From Nothopassalora personata (Eukaryota > Ascomycota > Dothideomycetes > Mycosphaerellales > Mycosphaerellaceae), in NCBI GenBank assembly GCA_033816765.1, contig CM066288.1:1674001-1738000 (forward strand): DNA of 64,000 nt, read 5' to 3'. A model generated the notes under the pieces. It was not told the origin of the DNA and did not search any database. It was given only the letters and a program-made list of their open reading frames with translations. Position numbers and translations under genes: made by a program. Numbering within the stretch: position 1 is the first letter of the stretch; every line of letters begins with the position of its first letter. Shown one piece after another: positions 12,330-22,999 of this stretch.

Positions 12330-13075
12330 AACACACCGCGGTGCAGGATTTGATGAAATGGGACAAGCAGCGTCGTAGGCTTTCAAGAGAGCTTGTGATG
12401 CTGTCTGGATGCAGTGGTCAGGTCCTTGGTGGCGGGCGCGCGAACAGCTGCACGACGTCGAAGTCGGAAGAATGCACACTTTGCCCTTTGGCAAATGCAG
12501 TATCACGGCAAGTGCGATCTGCTCTGGATCGACTCCGTCTGTATTGATCAGGGCGATACAGAAGAACGAAATGGTCAAGTCCGAATCATGAAAGACATCT
12601 ATTCTATGGCCAACCGAAAACCGCCGCGAACCACGCAGCGCTCGAAAATATCATTCAAAGCTTTGGAACCGACGCCGCTGGTGTGAAAGTGTGTCTGATG
12701 AACATAGTACCATCCGACCGTCAACCAAGCGCCTGGCTCAGCTTACCAGCAGACGCTACTGTTGGCGATATCATCATGGGCTTCAGACTCAGCTCCACGC
12801 AAGGCGAGGGCTATGGACGGGACTTCCACATTTTGTGCAGAGAGCATCCACCAGTTCCAGGTCGGTATGCATTGATCGGTTGGGTCGACGTCTTAACGAT
12901 GGTGTTCGGGGACGAGTTCTTCGTGCAGTACTTGGAACATTCGCAACCTGGTAAAGGCCTGTGGCTACACCATCAGGACTTTCTCGCTTTGCAGGTTTTC
13001 GACCATTCCATGCAGCGGAGCGCGTGTATGCCTATCACCACTCCCGAGACAATGTCTTTCGTCTACGATTTGTAG
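12330..13075 (+). pseudogene. HET-domain (heterokaryon incompatibility) gene remnant
   Basis: The frame at 12414-12686 contains LLWIDSVCIDQGDTEERNGQ followed by VRIMKDIYSMA, the best-conserved block of fungal HET domains (LWIDAxCINQ...ERxxQVxxMxxIY). Directly after SMAN, where a WLG motif is expected, the frame is lost. The downstream part (AALENIIQSFG, then the frame 12683-13075 ending SFVYDL) is coding-like but in another frame. A small deletion at the WLG position explains both. The 5' half of the domain is not clear. HET proteins trigger allorecognition cell death; this copy looks inactive. A missed short intron is possible, but no good donor lies there. Confidence 0.6.
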
Positions 13076-14097
13076 TATCGTTGCTGACAGGGCCCTGACG
13101 CAGACGAGATGGGCCCAGCAAACGTCAAGTAAGATTGCGCCGGCATGGGTCGCTGGATACAATACTTGAGACTGCGAATTGTAACTGATTGACATGACCA
13201 GCTTCGAAGACTCCTCCCTAACCGCATATAGATGGACCGGCGTATGAGGTCCGATAAGTGCTGCGATTGTCTTACTTATCTAAAATAGCCAACGAGACTC
13301 TCATCTTTAAGATTATTATAGACTCTAATACTCCCGGTACTGCGCACTATGTTCATATCGAGGAAGCGGCGCCCTTTGAGCAGATGTTAGAATCTTGAGC
13401 ATCACGCTCCATGTACACGGCGGGGATCATGGCCTGGCGATGTGAAAGGCACTTGGCTTAGCTGAAGGATGCTATTCCTAGCTGAACCCGAAACCCTGGA
13501 CGGCAAGCATGGCACGACCTTCTTTTGCGCGGATTGCATCTGGGGTTGGCTACGTTCTTACGAATCCGGCTTGTGAGTGCGATACATCGGACCTGGGTGC
13601 TGATAATGTGGCTGCGACATATGGAAAAGAAATTCAAACGTCGAAGGGTCCCATGAGGTTGCGACCGACTTATCGTCTCCGGAGAGAAGCAGGAGTTCCA
13701 GGTCTGAAGATGGATCCGGCTGAGCCAGAAATTGCTTCGTACTGAGGATGTACGGCCTGATGAAAGCCTTCTGTAACCCGAGCTGTTTTGTAGATTTGTG
13801 GTTCATTGTTGACGTACCGCAGATCTTGGCCCTGGTGGAAAGAGTGCTGTGCTGCGACAATGGCATAATTATTAAGCCCTTCTTGCACGCCGCGTCCATC
13901 TCTATCGCGAGCTCCATGAGTGAATCGCGGCTCATTCACGTGTCAGCCCGAGCGCACGGACCCTACGTAGTTCTCGTCCCCACTTCTACCACCTGTTTGC
14001 TTAAGCAAGCAGTCTCAATAACGTCTACACACTCTGATAAATCAGTAGTAGCCACGAGGTCGCGACTTCATCCTGACATCGACATGAGTTCTTCAAT
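13076..14097. other. Gap, no convincing gene
   Basis: A 78-codon frame starting with a good ATG (13509-13745, plus) and overlapping frames on the other strand are present, but none shows motifs or a signal peptide. I leave it unannotated. Confidence 0.4.
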
Positions 14098-15879
14098 ATG
14101 AAGTCGAAACATACAAAAACTTCCGCGAGGGATGGCCAAGACTCGCACGTGCCAGTCAACAACTTCAACTTGCAAGAGCTGACCAGGTATGGCGACACGC
14201 AGAACAACACATCTACGCATACGTACAGTGAGCCGCCTCAACAGAACAACCCTTCTTCGGTCATAATGCCCATGGCAGACGGGACGTCTTTGTTGCGTGT
14301 GATGGAGGGTGAGATCCAGCGACTCCGCAAATATCAGGCTACCGCGGGCGCGCACGATGCCTTGAAGAGTGAAATAGAACTCACGCAGGGCACAAGTGAT
14401 CCACTGTCAGCTAGTCATGAGCGGGGCGGCGAGGACCAGGCTGCTAATGCTCTGGCCAGCCAAAACAATCACGAGATCAAACGTGTCGATGACTCGGCTA
14501 CCCCGGAAGGAGATGGCAGAAATCAGTACAATTTCTCTGGCAAGTGCAAGAAAGAGGCGGAATCGGTGCCCAGTTCTGGTTTCGCAAAAGCTGAAGCCGC
14601 GGCCTACTGGGTTGAACGTCCTTTCGACATCGGTACTGCGACACCGGATCGTCCCTTTCTACTCAAGCCGAGAGAGAAGAATTTCGAGTCGACTGGCACT
14701 CTTACCGCCGTCGCCAGAGCCCCTTCGAAAACCAGCGTTGACCCAAGAGTCAAGCTGACCTTGCGACTGTTTAAGGTCCCAGACCGCCACAACCAAGAGT
14801 TCAGCTCGGACAGGCACATCTCGCTGAACACAAGCATCAAAGTTCTCCAGCTGCATCTCCAAGAAGAATGTCTTCTGATAGCAGAGGAGCATCGACTTCG
14901 CCTGGCACTCCTAGCGCAAGCACATCAATGCTTCCACTTCCGAGCTTGTCCAGAGCTCACGGTCGACTCGTCCCGCAACTTCTACATTACCAATGACGAT
15001 CAGAGCGAGTGTCGCTTCGAGCGAGTCAGAGACCTGTATCATATCCATCAGATCGAAGGTGCTGCACGGGACGGTGTTCCATTGTCGCTGAGGTTTCTCG
15101 TCGAGATGGGAGAGTCTTACCAGCCAGTTGAAGGCTACGGAGGGCCTATAACCACATACAGCGACTTCCGTCCTGAGATTGGGCTTTGGAGCTCGAGGTG
15201 GGAGCAGGAAGAGCAGGACGTGAAAATTGGTCTCATGACTTCAGCAGTCTACAACGTCCCCGAACGGAATCACATCGAGATTTACAAAAATCTCACGGGT
15301 ACCTCAGGCTCGGACGTGCTAGGTACTGACGAACAGAAGGAGAAGTTTGACAGCATCATCAGCCAAATCCCAGAGCGTGAGTCCAAGCTCAGGCAGCCTC
15401 TCATGACCTTCCACCGCTACGATCCCACCTCGACTCTCAACCCAAGCTCACCACCAACTGCGATCTACCTCGCCATCCGCTTCTTCTCCCACCTCAACAG
15501 CGTCGGATTGACAGGTTTCGACCCTCCAGCCGCGGTACTTTTGAAGATCCCAGCAGACCGCACCGCCGACAAAACGAAGCGTGCACTCATACAGGAATTG
15601 CAACTCTACTGCAGCGGTCAAACTCTTCCGCAGCCGAGAGCGTCATACAAATCCGCGTTCAGGGAGCTTCTGAGAGATAATGTCAGGGTGAAGTGGAACT
15701 TGCAGGTGTGGTGTATGCCGCAAGGAGGGCAGAGGAAGAGGATGCATATTTGCAGGAAGAAGGAACTTTTCACGGACTTTTTGGTGGAGGGCGGTGGAGA
15801 TGGGCTGTATGTTGAGGCGCATTTTGTGCCGAGTGAGGACATGGTCAAGCAGATGTTTGGAGTGAAGGTTGAAATTTAG
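14098..15879 (+). CDS. Unknown protein, intact member of a locally expanded family (copy 1)
   Basis: A single exon of 593 codons starts at the ATG at 14098. The first about 190 residues are polar and low in hydrophobics. The rest is globular and holds the motifs shared by five loci in this window: AIYLAIRFFSHLNSVGL (near residue 455), WNLQVWCMPQGG (near 540) and LYVEAHFV (near 575). Upstream of these, FHFRACPEL and a following RVRDLY also match other copies. No signal peptide, membrane segment or catalytic motif is visible. I do not recognise the family and assign no function. The frame is undamaged and codon use is normal. Confidence 0.8.
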   Translation: MKSKHTKTSARDGQDSHVPVNNFNLQELTRYGDTQNNTSTHTYSEPPQQNNPSSVIMPMADGTSLLRVMEGEIQRLRKYQATAGAHDALKSEIELTQGTSDPLSASHERGGEDQAANALASQNNHEIKRVDDSATPEGDGRNQYNFSGKCKKEAESVPSSGFAKAEAAAYWVERPFDIGTATPDRPFLLKPREKNFESTGTLTAVARAPSKTSVDPRVKLTLRLFKVPDRHNQEFSSDRHISLNTSIKVLQLHLQEECLLIAEEHRLRLALLAQAHQCFHFRACPELTVDSSRNFYITNDDQSECRFERVRDLYHIHQIEGAARDGVPLSLRFLVEMGESYQPVEGYGGPITTYSDFRPEIGLWSSRWEQEEQDVKIGLMTSAVYNVPERNHIEIYKNLTGTSGSDVLGTDEQKEKFDSIISQIPERESKLRQPLMTFHRYDPTSTLNPSSPPTAIYLAIRFFSHLNSVGLTGFDPPAAVLLKIPADRTADKTKRALIQELQLYCSGQTLPQPRASYKSAFRELLRDNVRVKWNLQVWCMPQGGQRKRMHICRKKELFTDFLVEGGGDGLYVEAHFVPSEDMVKQMFGVKVEI

Positions 15880-16496
15880 AAGCATGATGTTGAGGAGGAG
15901 GAGGAGGGCAAGACGGATGTATAAATGAAGGTGGGATTCATAGGGGGAAGGCAGGTGAGGAGAAAGAGAAGGTTGGCGGAGATTTGAGGTTTCGTGAAAA
16001 TTTTGGGAATGTATCTTCGTGACACTCTATGCTCACGGACTTGGCAGTACTCGCTCTTGGTGAATAACGTGGCTCTGTCGGATCAGGGAGTATTTCAACG
16101 TAGTCTTCGGCTCGAAGACGTGGAGCAGGATTCAAGTGGAAATGTCATCTGTCCTGGGTAATGACACTGCAAAGATGAATCCGTGACGCAACTTGACTGC
16201 AATTGGCAATTGGAGGATGGGGACCAGGGTGGGACTGCCAGGCGTCGCGATCCGGATCAACGTGGAAAAGTGAAATGTTGGTGGCATTGTGCATCCGTGT
16301 TGCGCCAGCTCATACACTAATCTTTCCCACCCAAAGATCTTCTCCGTACAGCGTATCTTCATCTAAAGGCTCCTGATGTCATCATTCTGAAATCAGAAAC
16401 GCACAACCATGCTGGCATCCACCGAGATGGGGCGTTAACGCTCGTCATTCTTCAACAGCCACTCTTCCGCATGCTCGCAGCCTTGCCGAGTCACAT
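15880..16496. other. Gap between family copies, nothing recognised
   Basis: There are short frames on both strands without motifs. The stretch probably holds the 3' flank of the intact copy and the 5' flank of the decayed copy. Confidence 0.4.
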
Positions 16497-17324
16497 ATGT
16501 CTTCCATGCAAGCCGCTGAGCCGGACGAGGATCCTAGCGACGGCGATTCACCACACGAAAGCACGCACATACCGTAGGTCAACGGCTCCAGTCTCGACGC
16601 TATTTATGCAAAGTCGAGCAAGCAATACGCCCCATAAGCCCGACAAGCCTCCAGATCTTCCTGTGCCGAAATGGGCAACCAGATCGGATGGCTAACGGCA
16701 CTTCGCCGCTCAATCGCATCCACAACGAATTCCTTCGCGCAGAAGGGGCTCGCGAACCTGTTGAGGAAGCCGCTCTAGACGAAATCGCGGGCGAAGTAGC
16801 ATTAGAGCTTGGTCCGAGCGGAGACGTCATGCGTGACTTTTACGAATAGCCTGGTCCACCTGAGTCTTCTGGGAAACCAGGCTTCAGCCGTAGATTACCA
16901 CTCAACTATGGTACGGCTTCTGCGACGGGGATCAGGCGCAGAATGGGCAGTTTCGCTCGACGACAGACTTGGCAGGCAGCGAGCTTCTGGCGAGTATGGA
17001 TCTTTACCTCCCTCTCTCTCTCCTGAGGCGAAGACAGTCGCTCAAAGCATAAAGGCGATCAACAAGGCACCCAATGATGAAATTTCGGAACTTGACGCAG
17101 GCAACGGGTCCACAGACCGAAACAGAGGTGGACCCCTTTTTGAGAATGGTGCTGGCAATAAATTGAAGATCGAGCTTTGGGACGTGCCCCAGCACACAAG
17201 TGAAGTTGGACTGGTTTTCTCCCGCAAGGACAGTTTTAAAGTTGTGCGGTATTTCAGGGCTTGGCAGAAGATCTATATAGACGATCATGGGCTGCCGGCT
17301 CGCGCTCCCACGATTGCTACGTAG
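16497..17324 (+). pseudogene. Decayed member of the LYVEAH family (copy 2)
   Basis: Coding-like pieces lie in three different frames. One opens at the ATG at 16497 (MSSMQAAEPDEDPSDGDSPH) with in-frame stops at 16575 and 16635. A second is the 53-codon frame 16688-16849, starting MANGTSPLNRIHNEF, which resembles MADGTSLLRVMEGEI in the intact copy at 14098. The third is 16809-17324, with KLKIELWDVPQH matching the WxxPQ block of the family. The YLAxR block and the final LYVEAH are absent or unrecognisable. Several frameshifts and deletions make this a clear pseudogene. Confidence 0.6.
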
Positions 17325-18020
17325 AGCTGAGGTGTGTATTTTGGTGAGAGGTTTCCTCGAGTCGTTACGTGCATCGTAGGAGCTCCGTGGAGCATGTGAA
17401 TGCAGCGAGCTGGCAGCACGCCTAGAAGGCAGGCTTGATTAGAAGGCGATGAGCTATGACTGGAATTAGGAAGTCGGTGCTACTGACAGGCATGATTCGG
17501 TGCCATAACAAAGGGAGTACTGAGGGATGCATCATGCTCAAGTGCTTCGCCAGCCGCTGAGTTTCAACGAAGCACAGCGCTCTAGAACTTCGACTAAGGC
17601 ATCCCATAGCCTGGTTAGGAATCTTGACAATAGTGAGTGGGTTTCCTCCCATGATATCACAACAGCACTGCGATCGCCTGCGGCACCTCCCTGCTATCAC
17701 AACGGCTCGAACTCAGGACAGTGACGTTCTGGTCTTCACGGCGGTTATCTTGCAGCGCTCGGACTTTCGGAATGTGTATGTCAAAAGAGACATGCAGGAT
17801 TAGTGGCGAACTCTAACTCTCAAGGGTCGGTCTGTTCAGTACAACGGAGCTCAATGAAGCAATACAGACTGGCTAACGTCTCACCATACCTATTACGCTG
17901 GAATGGACCTGGATTGCGTTGAGCCAGACAAGCGCTCTGCGGGACCTCTATCAACCATCTATACGGTTCTGCTGCCCTAATTAATATTTCCCCGGTCCAA
18001 GTGGACGATGGAATCCCGAA
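17325..18020. other. Gap, nothing recognised
   Basis: Only short unrelated frames are seen on both strands. The right edge is the inverted-repeat element starting at 18021. Confidence 0.4.
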
Positions 18021-18578
18021 CCGGTGAATTACTCCCATAGGGACAATTATGTCATTTATTACTCCCATAGGGACAATTATGTAAGAATTACTCCTATAGG
18101 GACTTATAGGGATGCCAAATTACTGCTATAGGGACATATTATAGCAATCTTCATTTTTGCACCTATAACATAGTTAACTATTATTTCTATAGATACTAAA
18201 TATACTATAGTATAACGATGTTGCTCCGAATGTCGGCTCTCGACTATGTGTCCGTATTATATATCTTAGACAAGCCCTATCTTATTATGTCGTTCTTGCT
18301 CTCCGAGCTACTCTTTACCTACTCGTAACTTATATAAGCTACGAGCTACGAGTCGTTAGGATTAAAACGTACTACTGTTATTGAATATGCTCGTGTAAGC
18401 TAGTAGAGCATATTAAATAACAGTAGTACACAAAGAAGTCGTAAAGAGCGACTGCTATAATGTGTCCCTATAGCAGTAATTTGGCATCCCTATAAGTCCC
18501 TATAGGAGTAATTTTTGCATAATAATCCCTATAGCAGTAATTTCTGATATAATTGTCCCTACGGGAGTAATTCACCGT
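18021..18578. mobile_element. MITE with 125-bp terminal inverted repeats
   Basis: The left arm 18022-18146 and the right arm 18453-18577 are inverted copies of each other with few mismatches. Both start CGGTGAATTACTCC and contain repeated words like TTACTCCTATAGGGAC. The middle is AT-rich and non-coding. Its segment near 18220 (ATGTTGCTCCGAA) is shared with the larger element at 19268-20012, so the two belong to one family. I found no convincing target duplication. Confidence 0.85.
18369..18429. repeat. Perfect-looking internal hairpin of the MITE
   Basis: Two 24-nt arms, 18369-18392 and 18406-18429, are reverse complements with one mismatch, separated by 13 nt. The stem is independent of the terminal inverted repeats. 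Confidence 0.8.
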
Positions 18579-18599
18579 ATTATAAGCCCATCCAAATAC

Positions 18600-19240
18600 C
18601 TACCGGTGATGCGGCTGTACTCAACATTTCAATCCCCCCAAAAGGCCCCTGCACTGTCTCCTTCCATGAACACGGCGATCAAGCAAAGGTGGAAGTCGAT
18701 CAGCGCATGTCTGTCTGCATTATACGGTCGAGGTGATGGACTTCCGAAGCTTACTTTCCAACCGTATATGCCGTGGGCTGCCGATTCATCAAGTAACTCA
18801 GGCACGTCGTTGCAGCTTTCGGTTCGCCTAGTCAACCAGATGCAGTCTGTTGGGCTCGCTCGGTCGTGTCTCTCCACCGTCGCAACTTCACATCGACCTG
18901 GTCTCCTGCGGGGTGACTGCGACGAAGATCAAGAAGTCCGTAATGTATGCACTTGACCAGAGGGAGCGAGCCATCGACCAGGGCAAGCCAATAGACGACT
19001 TGAGCAGAGTCCGCCGACTTTTCGACCATGGAGCCAGCAACAGGTGGATCATCGAGCCCTGGATTTTGCCACGAGGTCGTGGGGGGAGAACTTTTCATAT
19101 GTTTGAAGGCACGTCGCTGAAGGACTTTTGCAAGAGTACCTGGCGTGGGCATGGTCTGTATGTGGAGGCTCACTTTGTTACTGGTCGTAGTTCATGTCGA
19201 CGAGCAGGCCGTACTGTCTGCACAGAAGAAGATCGATAAT
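18600..19240 (+). pseudogene. Frameshifted fragment of the LYVEAH family (copy 3)
   Basis: Only the C-terminal half of the family protein is present. The frame 18606-18956 gives SLQLSVRLVNQMQSVGLA. Near 18850-18870 the reading moves to another frame (18850-19239), which continues SLGRVSPPSQLHIDLV, WIIEPWILPRG and LYVEAHFVTGR. In the intact member at 44905-46639 the matching stretch is one continuous frame (AVRLVNHLHTLSLGRVPLP), so a one-base indel explains the break. The N-terminal half is missing; the MITE at 18021-18578 ends just upstream. Confidence 0.7.
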
Positions 19241-20535
19241 GGAAAAGGACGTGCCACTGTTATTGATCCGTCGAATTGCTCCTACAGGGTGCATTATGTC
19301 AAGAATGACTCCTACAGGGTAATTTTAGCAACAGTTGCTCCTATAGTAGGATCTGCAGTAGCAATATTACTGCTACAGGGTGGACATTGAATTCAATTTA
19401 GTAGGTAGGTAGATAGGTAGTGCAGGTGCAAAAAGTAAATTCTTGCACCTACACTATAGTTAGCACGGTCTCTATAGATAGTAAACATTTACAGTATAAT
19501 GTATGTTGCTCCGAAGGTCAGCTCCTAGTGCTTAACCTTTGTTTTGTCGGCATTAATAGCTTAGACATATAGTTGTGTCTTCCTAGCAGATTAGTTTAGA
19601 TATAATGCGCCGGCGTCCGTAAGGACTCTAAGAACAAGTGCGCTTAGTGCCGTAAGCAGGGCAGGAAGTGCGAGTAGGGGGTAGAGGGTTGTTTAGTTAG
19701 GCGTTAGGCGTCTGTCTATACTGTCGATAGCTATGTAAACGAAGACTTCTTAGCCGCGTATCGTGTCTTAACAGACTCTCCTTTTACTTACCTACTCCCC
19801 TTGCATTTAACCTGCTCTACTTATTGTTAACCTACTCTTGTAGGATACCTACGACTCGTAGCGCTGTTAACGAGGATTACACTATAGGAGGAATATGTCA
19901 CTATATAGGAGCAATATTGTTACATAAAACACCCTGTAAAAGTAACTTTTTACATAATAGCCCTATAAGGGTGTTTCTTGACATAATGCACCCTCTCGGA
20001 GTAGTTCGCCGGTTATCGATCTGTCGGGCGGAGGAGACCACACAAGCATTGTTGCTCATGAGTCTGCTAGCAAGGCACACTTTACTGTCGAAGACTCCCG
20101 AAAAGTCCTGAGCAACGCAAACCCCATACTGGAAACCAATCAGCGAATTCCGACGCCAGAAGACATCGATGAGCTCAGTCGTGCCATGGCGGCAGTGACT
20201 GAGAGTGAGCAGACAGGTAAGACAGACGACCCAGCTCTTCTAGGAACACAGCGTCTTTACGCGGAGCTTCTCAAGCATGCTCACGTAGATACTGGAGCGC
20301 AGCTAGAAGATTCGTTTCGGCATATCTGCCCGGAAGCTGAGAGTAGCGCCGATGCTGAGCGACGAGGTCACAAGGCAGATGAGCGGAGACCTGAGGATGT
20401 GCTTGATGAAGCATTGGATCACGAGGTGGAGGAGACGATGTGATCGGACTACATGAATGAATATCTAGAGGAGAAGGACTGGGAGAATGATGAGGATGAT
20501 GGAGAAGTGGATGGCGAAGGCAATGAGGAGTAGCG
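19199..20535 (+). pseudogene. Unknown coding frame interrupted by a MITE
   Basis: One frame reads DEQAVLSAQKKIDNGKGRAT then VID up to 19267. It resumes in phase at 20021 with LSGGGDHTSIVAHESASKAH once the 745-bp element and one 8-bp target copy are removed. It then runs through PTPEDIDELSRAM (20150-20190) to a TGA at 20441, beyond which an acidic tail continues in the same frame to a TAG at 20533. The start is not visible. It may be the N-terminal part of the family copy that resumes at 20964, or a separate gene. The protein is acidic; function unknown. Confidence 0.5.
19268..20012. mobile_element. Larger MITE-family element with 8-bp target duplication
   Basis: The ends are inverted repeats (CCGTCGAATTGCTCC at the left; reverse complement of CCGGCGAACTACTCC at the right, followed by GGGTGCATTATGTCAAGAA on both sides). 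The flanks are TTATTGAT (19260-19267) and TTATCGAT (20013-20020), an 8-bp duplication with one C-to-T change. An 8-bp duplication suggests a hAT-like mobiliser (inference). Inside, near 19645-19680, a frame with one or two TAG stops shows NKCAxCRKQGRKCE, a CX2CX6C motif, so this may be a deleted relative of a coding element. Confidence 0.75.
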
Positions 20536-20963
20536 TAATGTGGCAAGGCGCCCACGTACATGACAACGGCCATTGTAAAAGCATGAAGATCCTGTATTGA
20601 CGGTACAAATGTATCTGCCTTGTTTCTAGAACCTCAACTTCTGTACGAAGGGCTACTTACTCGTTGCTTGAGGCCGCAGCTGAACGCCAAGAGTTTGCGT
20701 GGCAAGCTCGACAGGCACTGAGATGCCGAAACATCCAGCAAAAACATTGCGATATCTTTTTACGAATGCAAGTGTTATCTCGCGATAGTTCTCTTCCAAT
20801 ATAGCCCGGACCATTGCGTTTTCTTCTGAACCATCCCAAATGTCGACCGTGTCGTCACGCAATGCGGACCCCCCAACCGATGCAATCTTGGAGATAGATA
20901 CTCACGACCTCGACAACGACGTACAAGAAGAGATGCAGCCTCGACAACAACGTACTAGAGGCG
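20536..20963. other. Short gap with degenerate 31-bp repeat
   Basis: No gene was recognised. At 20909 and 20940 two 31-bp units (CTCGACAAC...) lie in tandem; because 31 is not a multiple of three, the duplication would shift any frame through it. Confidence 0.4.
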
Positions 20964-22088
20964 ATGCAAGACGCTAACCAGACTATTCCCTTGGACGCCT
21001 CGATCGAGGGGCTAGCTTTCATTCTAGAGGACTTCTGCCGTCGCTGGGCTGAGAACATCAAGCTGAACGACCTGAACCGTCTTGCCAATCATGTCGATGG
21101 CAGACAAGGCTTCTATGTACAAGCCTGCCCGAACTTCGATAGAATGACTATGAGGGTTAAGCTCGTTCATGAAGACAGATACGGACCCTCACGATTTTCG
21201 TTCTTGAAGGACTTGCTTTACTCCGACGAGTTAGAGTAGGCTTAAGCTACAAGAGTCTCCCGGCAGCGTCAGCTACTGTTGCAGTATCGGCGTACACCTT
21301 TGCTGCGGGATGAGACTGCCGCCTACGACTATCCTTCCGACTTCAGCGATAGTCCCAAGCTATCTGCTCAGATTGCTGAGTACGAGATCCAAAGTGGCAA
21401 TGTTTCACGCCGTGCTTTGTGTAAAATTGTCGACGAAGGAAACCTCTGGGATGACAGAGTCAATATTACGGAGAACCATCTTCTGAAGATGGATCTCGAG
21501 GACCCAGAGCGTGACGCAGCGGTGAACGAGGGTCTGTACGAGGAGCGCTACAAGGCTTTGCGCGACATTGAGCACGCCGGTCACCTGGGCGAGACGAACG
21601 ACATTAGCCAGCCCTGTATGACTTATAACAGCTTCACGCCTAACATGAGCATGACTCGCGAGCCGCAAGCCGGTACCACATACCTGGCATTTCGTGCAAT
21701 CAACCACCTGCACAGTCTCGGATTTGGTAATGTTCTGCACCCTCACAACTTGCTCACCAAGATGGGCTCACCGGAGCTTGGTACAACTGACAGAGTCAGA
21801 GTCGCTGATCGGAAAACCATGGTGCGATATGCGTTGTCACAAGCGCCCACTGGCCCAGAAGATGTTATAGCTAGAATTCTGACGCTCGAGACTCAACAGC
21901 TGTGGACCATTCAAAGATGGGTTGTACCTCAGGTCCCTCCTGCGGCGAAAAAGCTCTACTTGTGCTACAATACGCACGATTGGAACGATTGCGTGGATCC
22001 TGATTGGGCGAAGGGTGGTCCGACATGGCTGTATGTAGAGGCACATCTTGTGCCACGGAAGAAGAAGGACGGCGGGACTGGCGCTTGA
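20964..22088 (+). pseudogene. Nearly complete member of the LYVEAH family (copy 4), with stops
   Basis: The frame from the ATG at 20964 gives GFYVQACPNFDRM and FLKDLLYSDELE, matching FHFRACPEL and the RVRDLY region of the intact copy. It meets TAG at 21237 and TAA at 21243 and then continues in the same frame to 22088 with TTYLAFRAINHLHSLGFG, WTIQRWVVPQVPP and LYVEAHLVPRKK. Both stops could be C-to-T changes in Gln codons. A 49-nt GTAGGC...TTGCAG intron covering them would break the frame, so a nonsense pseudogene is preferred, though another intron choice is not excluded. A degenerate 31-bp tandem repeat lies at 20909-20970 just before the start. Confidence 0.65.
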
Positions 22089-22350
22089 GCTCCGTATTAC
22101 TCCTCCCACACCGGATCAGCGTCCTTCGAACGTATGCTCAATCTTGCAGGTCGATTCGAAGGCAGAAGCGCGTGGACAGGACGACTCAGGCTGCTGACAT
22201 ACGCAAGGCGCAATATCAAAATGCAACTCATCTCGGCCATCAGATCAAAGTACTGAACGAGAAGGCGTACGCATTGAAGCATAAGGCGCACACGGGTATG
22301 TGTGCAGCAGCGCGACGAGAGGTGCACCGTGTTTGCCGCAGAGTTCCACG

Positions 22351-22755
22351 ATGAAGCACATCCGCCTACGCCATGATCTTGCGATTCTCACCACGATAGC
22401 GTTGTCTCATGCAGCACTCGATCCATATCTCTTCTGCGCTCCTCATAGCTGCGATGCAGATCTGCATGTTTTGCTGCTCGGCTCTCATGAAACAAGCCAC
22501 AACACCGACCTTGACCTTTTCTCAAGGCTTATTTTTCCACTTCGCCAGTGTCAATCTCGGACCATATATGCTTCGATGCATATTCACGGGGCTCACCCAC
22601 GAGCGTCGATCATGCTCTCTCGTCCATCCACTGCTTTACAGCCGAGCCCGTTTTTCTTGCAAACTGACCGTTGTACGTGTGAAGTCGAAACACAACGCCA
22701 CTTCCCTGCGACATGGTCGCTACACTCGGCGCGTGCAGGCGACTCGATGTCCTGA
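22351..22755 (+). CDS. Possible small secreted protein (134 residues)
   Basis: An ATG at 22351 opens 134 codons. The N terminus has a basic start followed by a hydrophobic run (LAILTTIALSHAALDP) that could be a signal peptide, and five or six Cys follow (FCAPHSCD, RQCQSR, RCTCE). The frame is also open upstream to 22300. No homologue is recognised. It lies just left of the copia element at 22815, so it is in a gene-poor border. It may be a chance frame. Confidence 0.3.
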   Translation: MKHIRLRHDLAILTTIALSHAALDPYLFCAPHSCDADLHVLLLGSHETSHNTDLDLFSRLIFPLRQCQSRTIYASMHIHGAHPRASIMLSRPSTALQPSPFFLQTDRCTCEVETQRHFPATWSLHSARAGDSMS

Positions 22756-22814
22756 ACTAGCGCAGCTCTGCACCCGCGGCGTTAGGTGTTCGAAAAGCAC
22801 AGTTTAAGAGGAGC

Positions 22815-22990
22815 TGTTGTGAATCAGGTGACCAAGGTCTATGTTAGTCAGGACTTGGCACACACACACTATATTACACTGTTTTCTGTAGCCAGATAGT
22901 CTCACACCTTATAGCAATTCATGAGGGTTACTAATCCACCCTATCGTTTCAATCTAGAAGCTTGTACTCGTCAAATACCTATTTACAACA
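22815..22990 (+). repeat. 5' LTR of the copia element
   Basis: 176 bp, TG...CA ends. It differs from the 3' LTR at a handful of positions, mainly transitions such as TATAGCAA versus TGTGGCAA. Confidence 0.93.
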
Positions 22991-22999
22991 GGTTATAAG

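Noticed and set aside
18606..18956. Independent 116-residue gene
   Set aside because: Its first part matches the family YLAxR block and the frame is lost shortly after; it is a piece of a pseudogene.
20855..21088. 77-codon minus-strand frame
   Set aside because: Shadow of the coding plus strand of family copy 4 and its flank.
21236..21284. 49-nt intron GTAGGC...TTGCAG that would remove the stops in family copy 4
   Set aside because: Splicing it puts the downstream motifs out of frame; the downstream frame matches the upstream frame without splicing.
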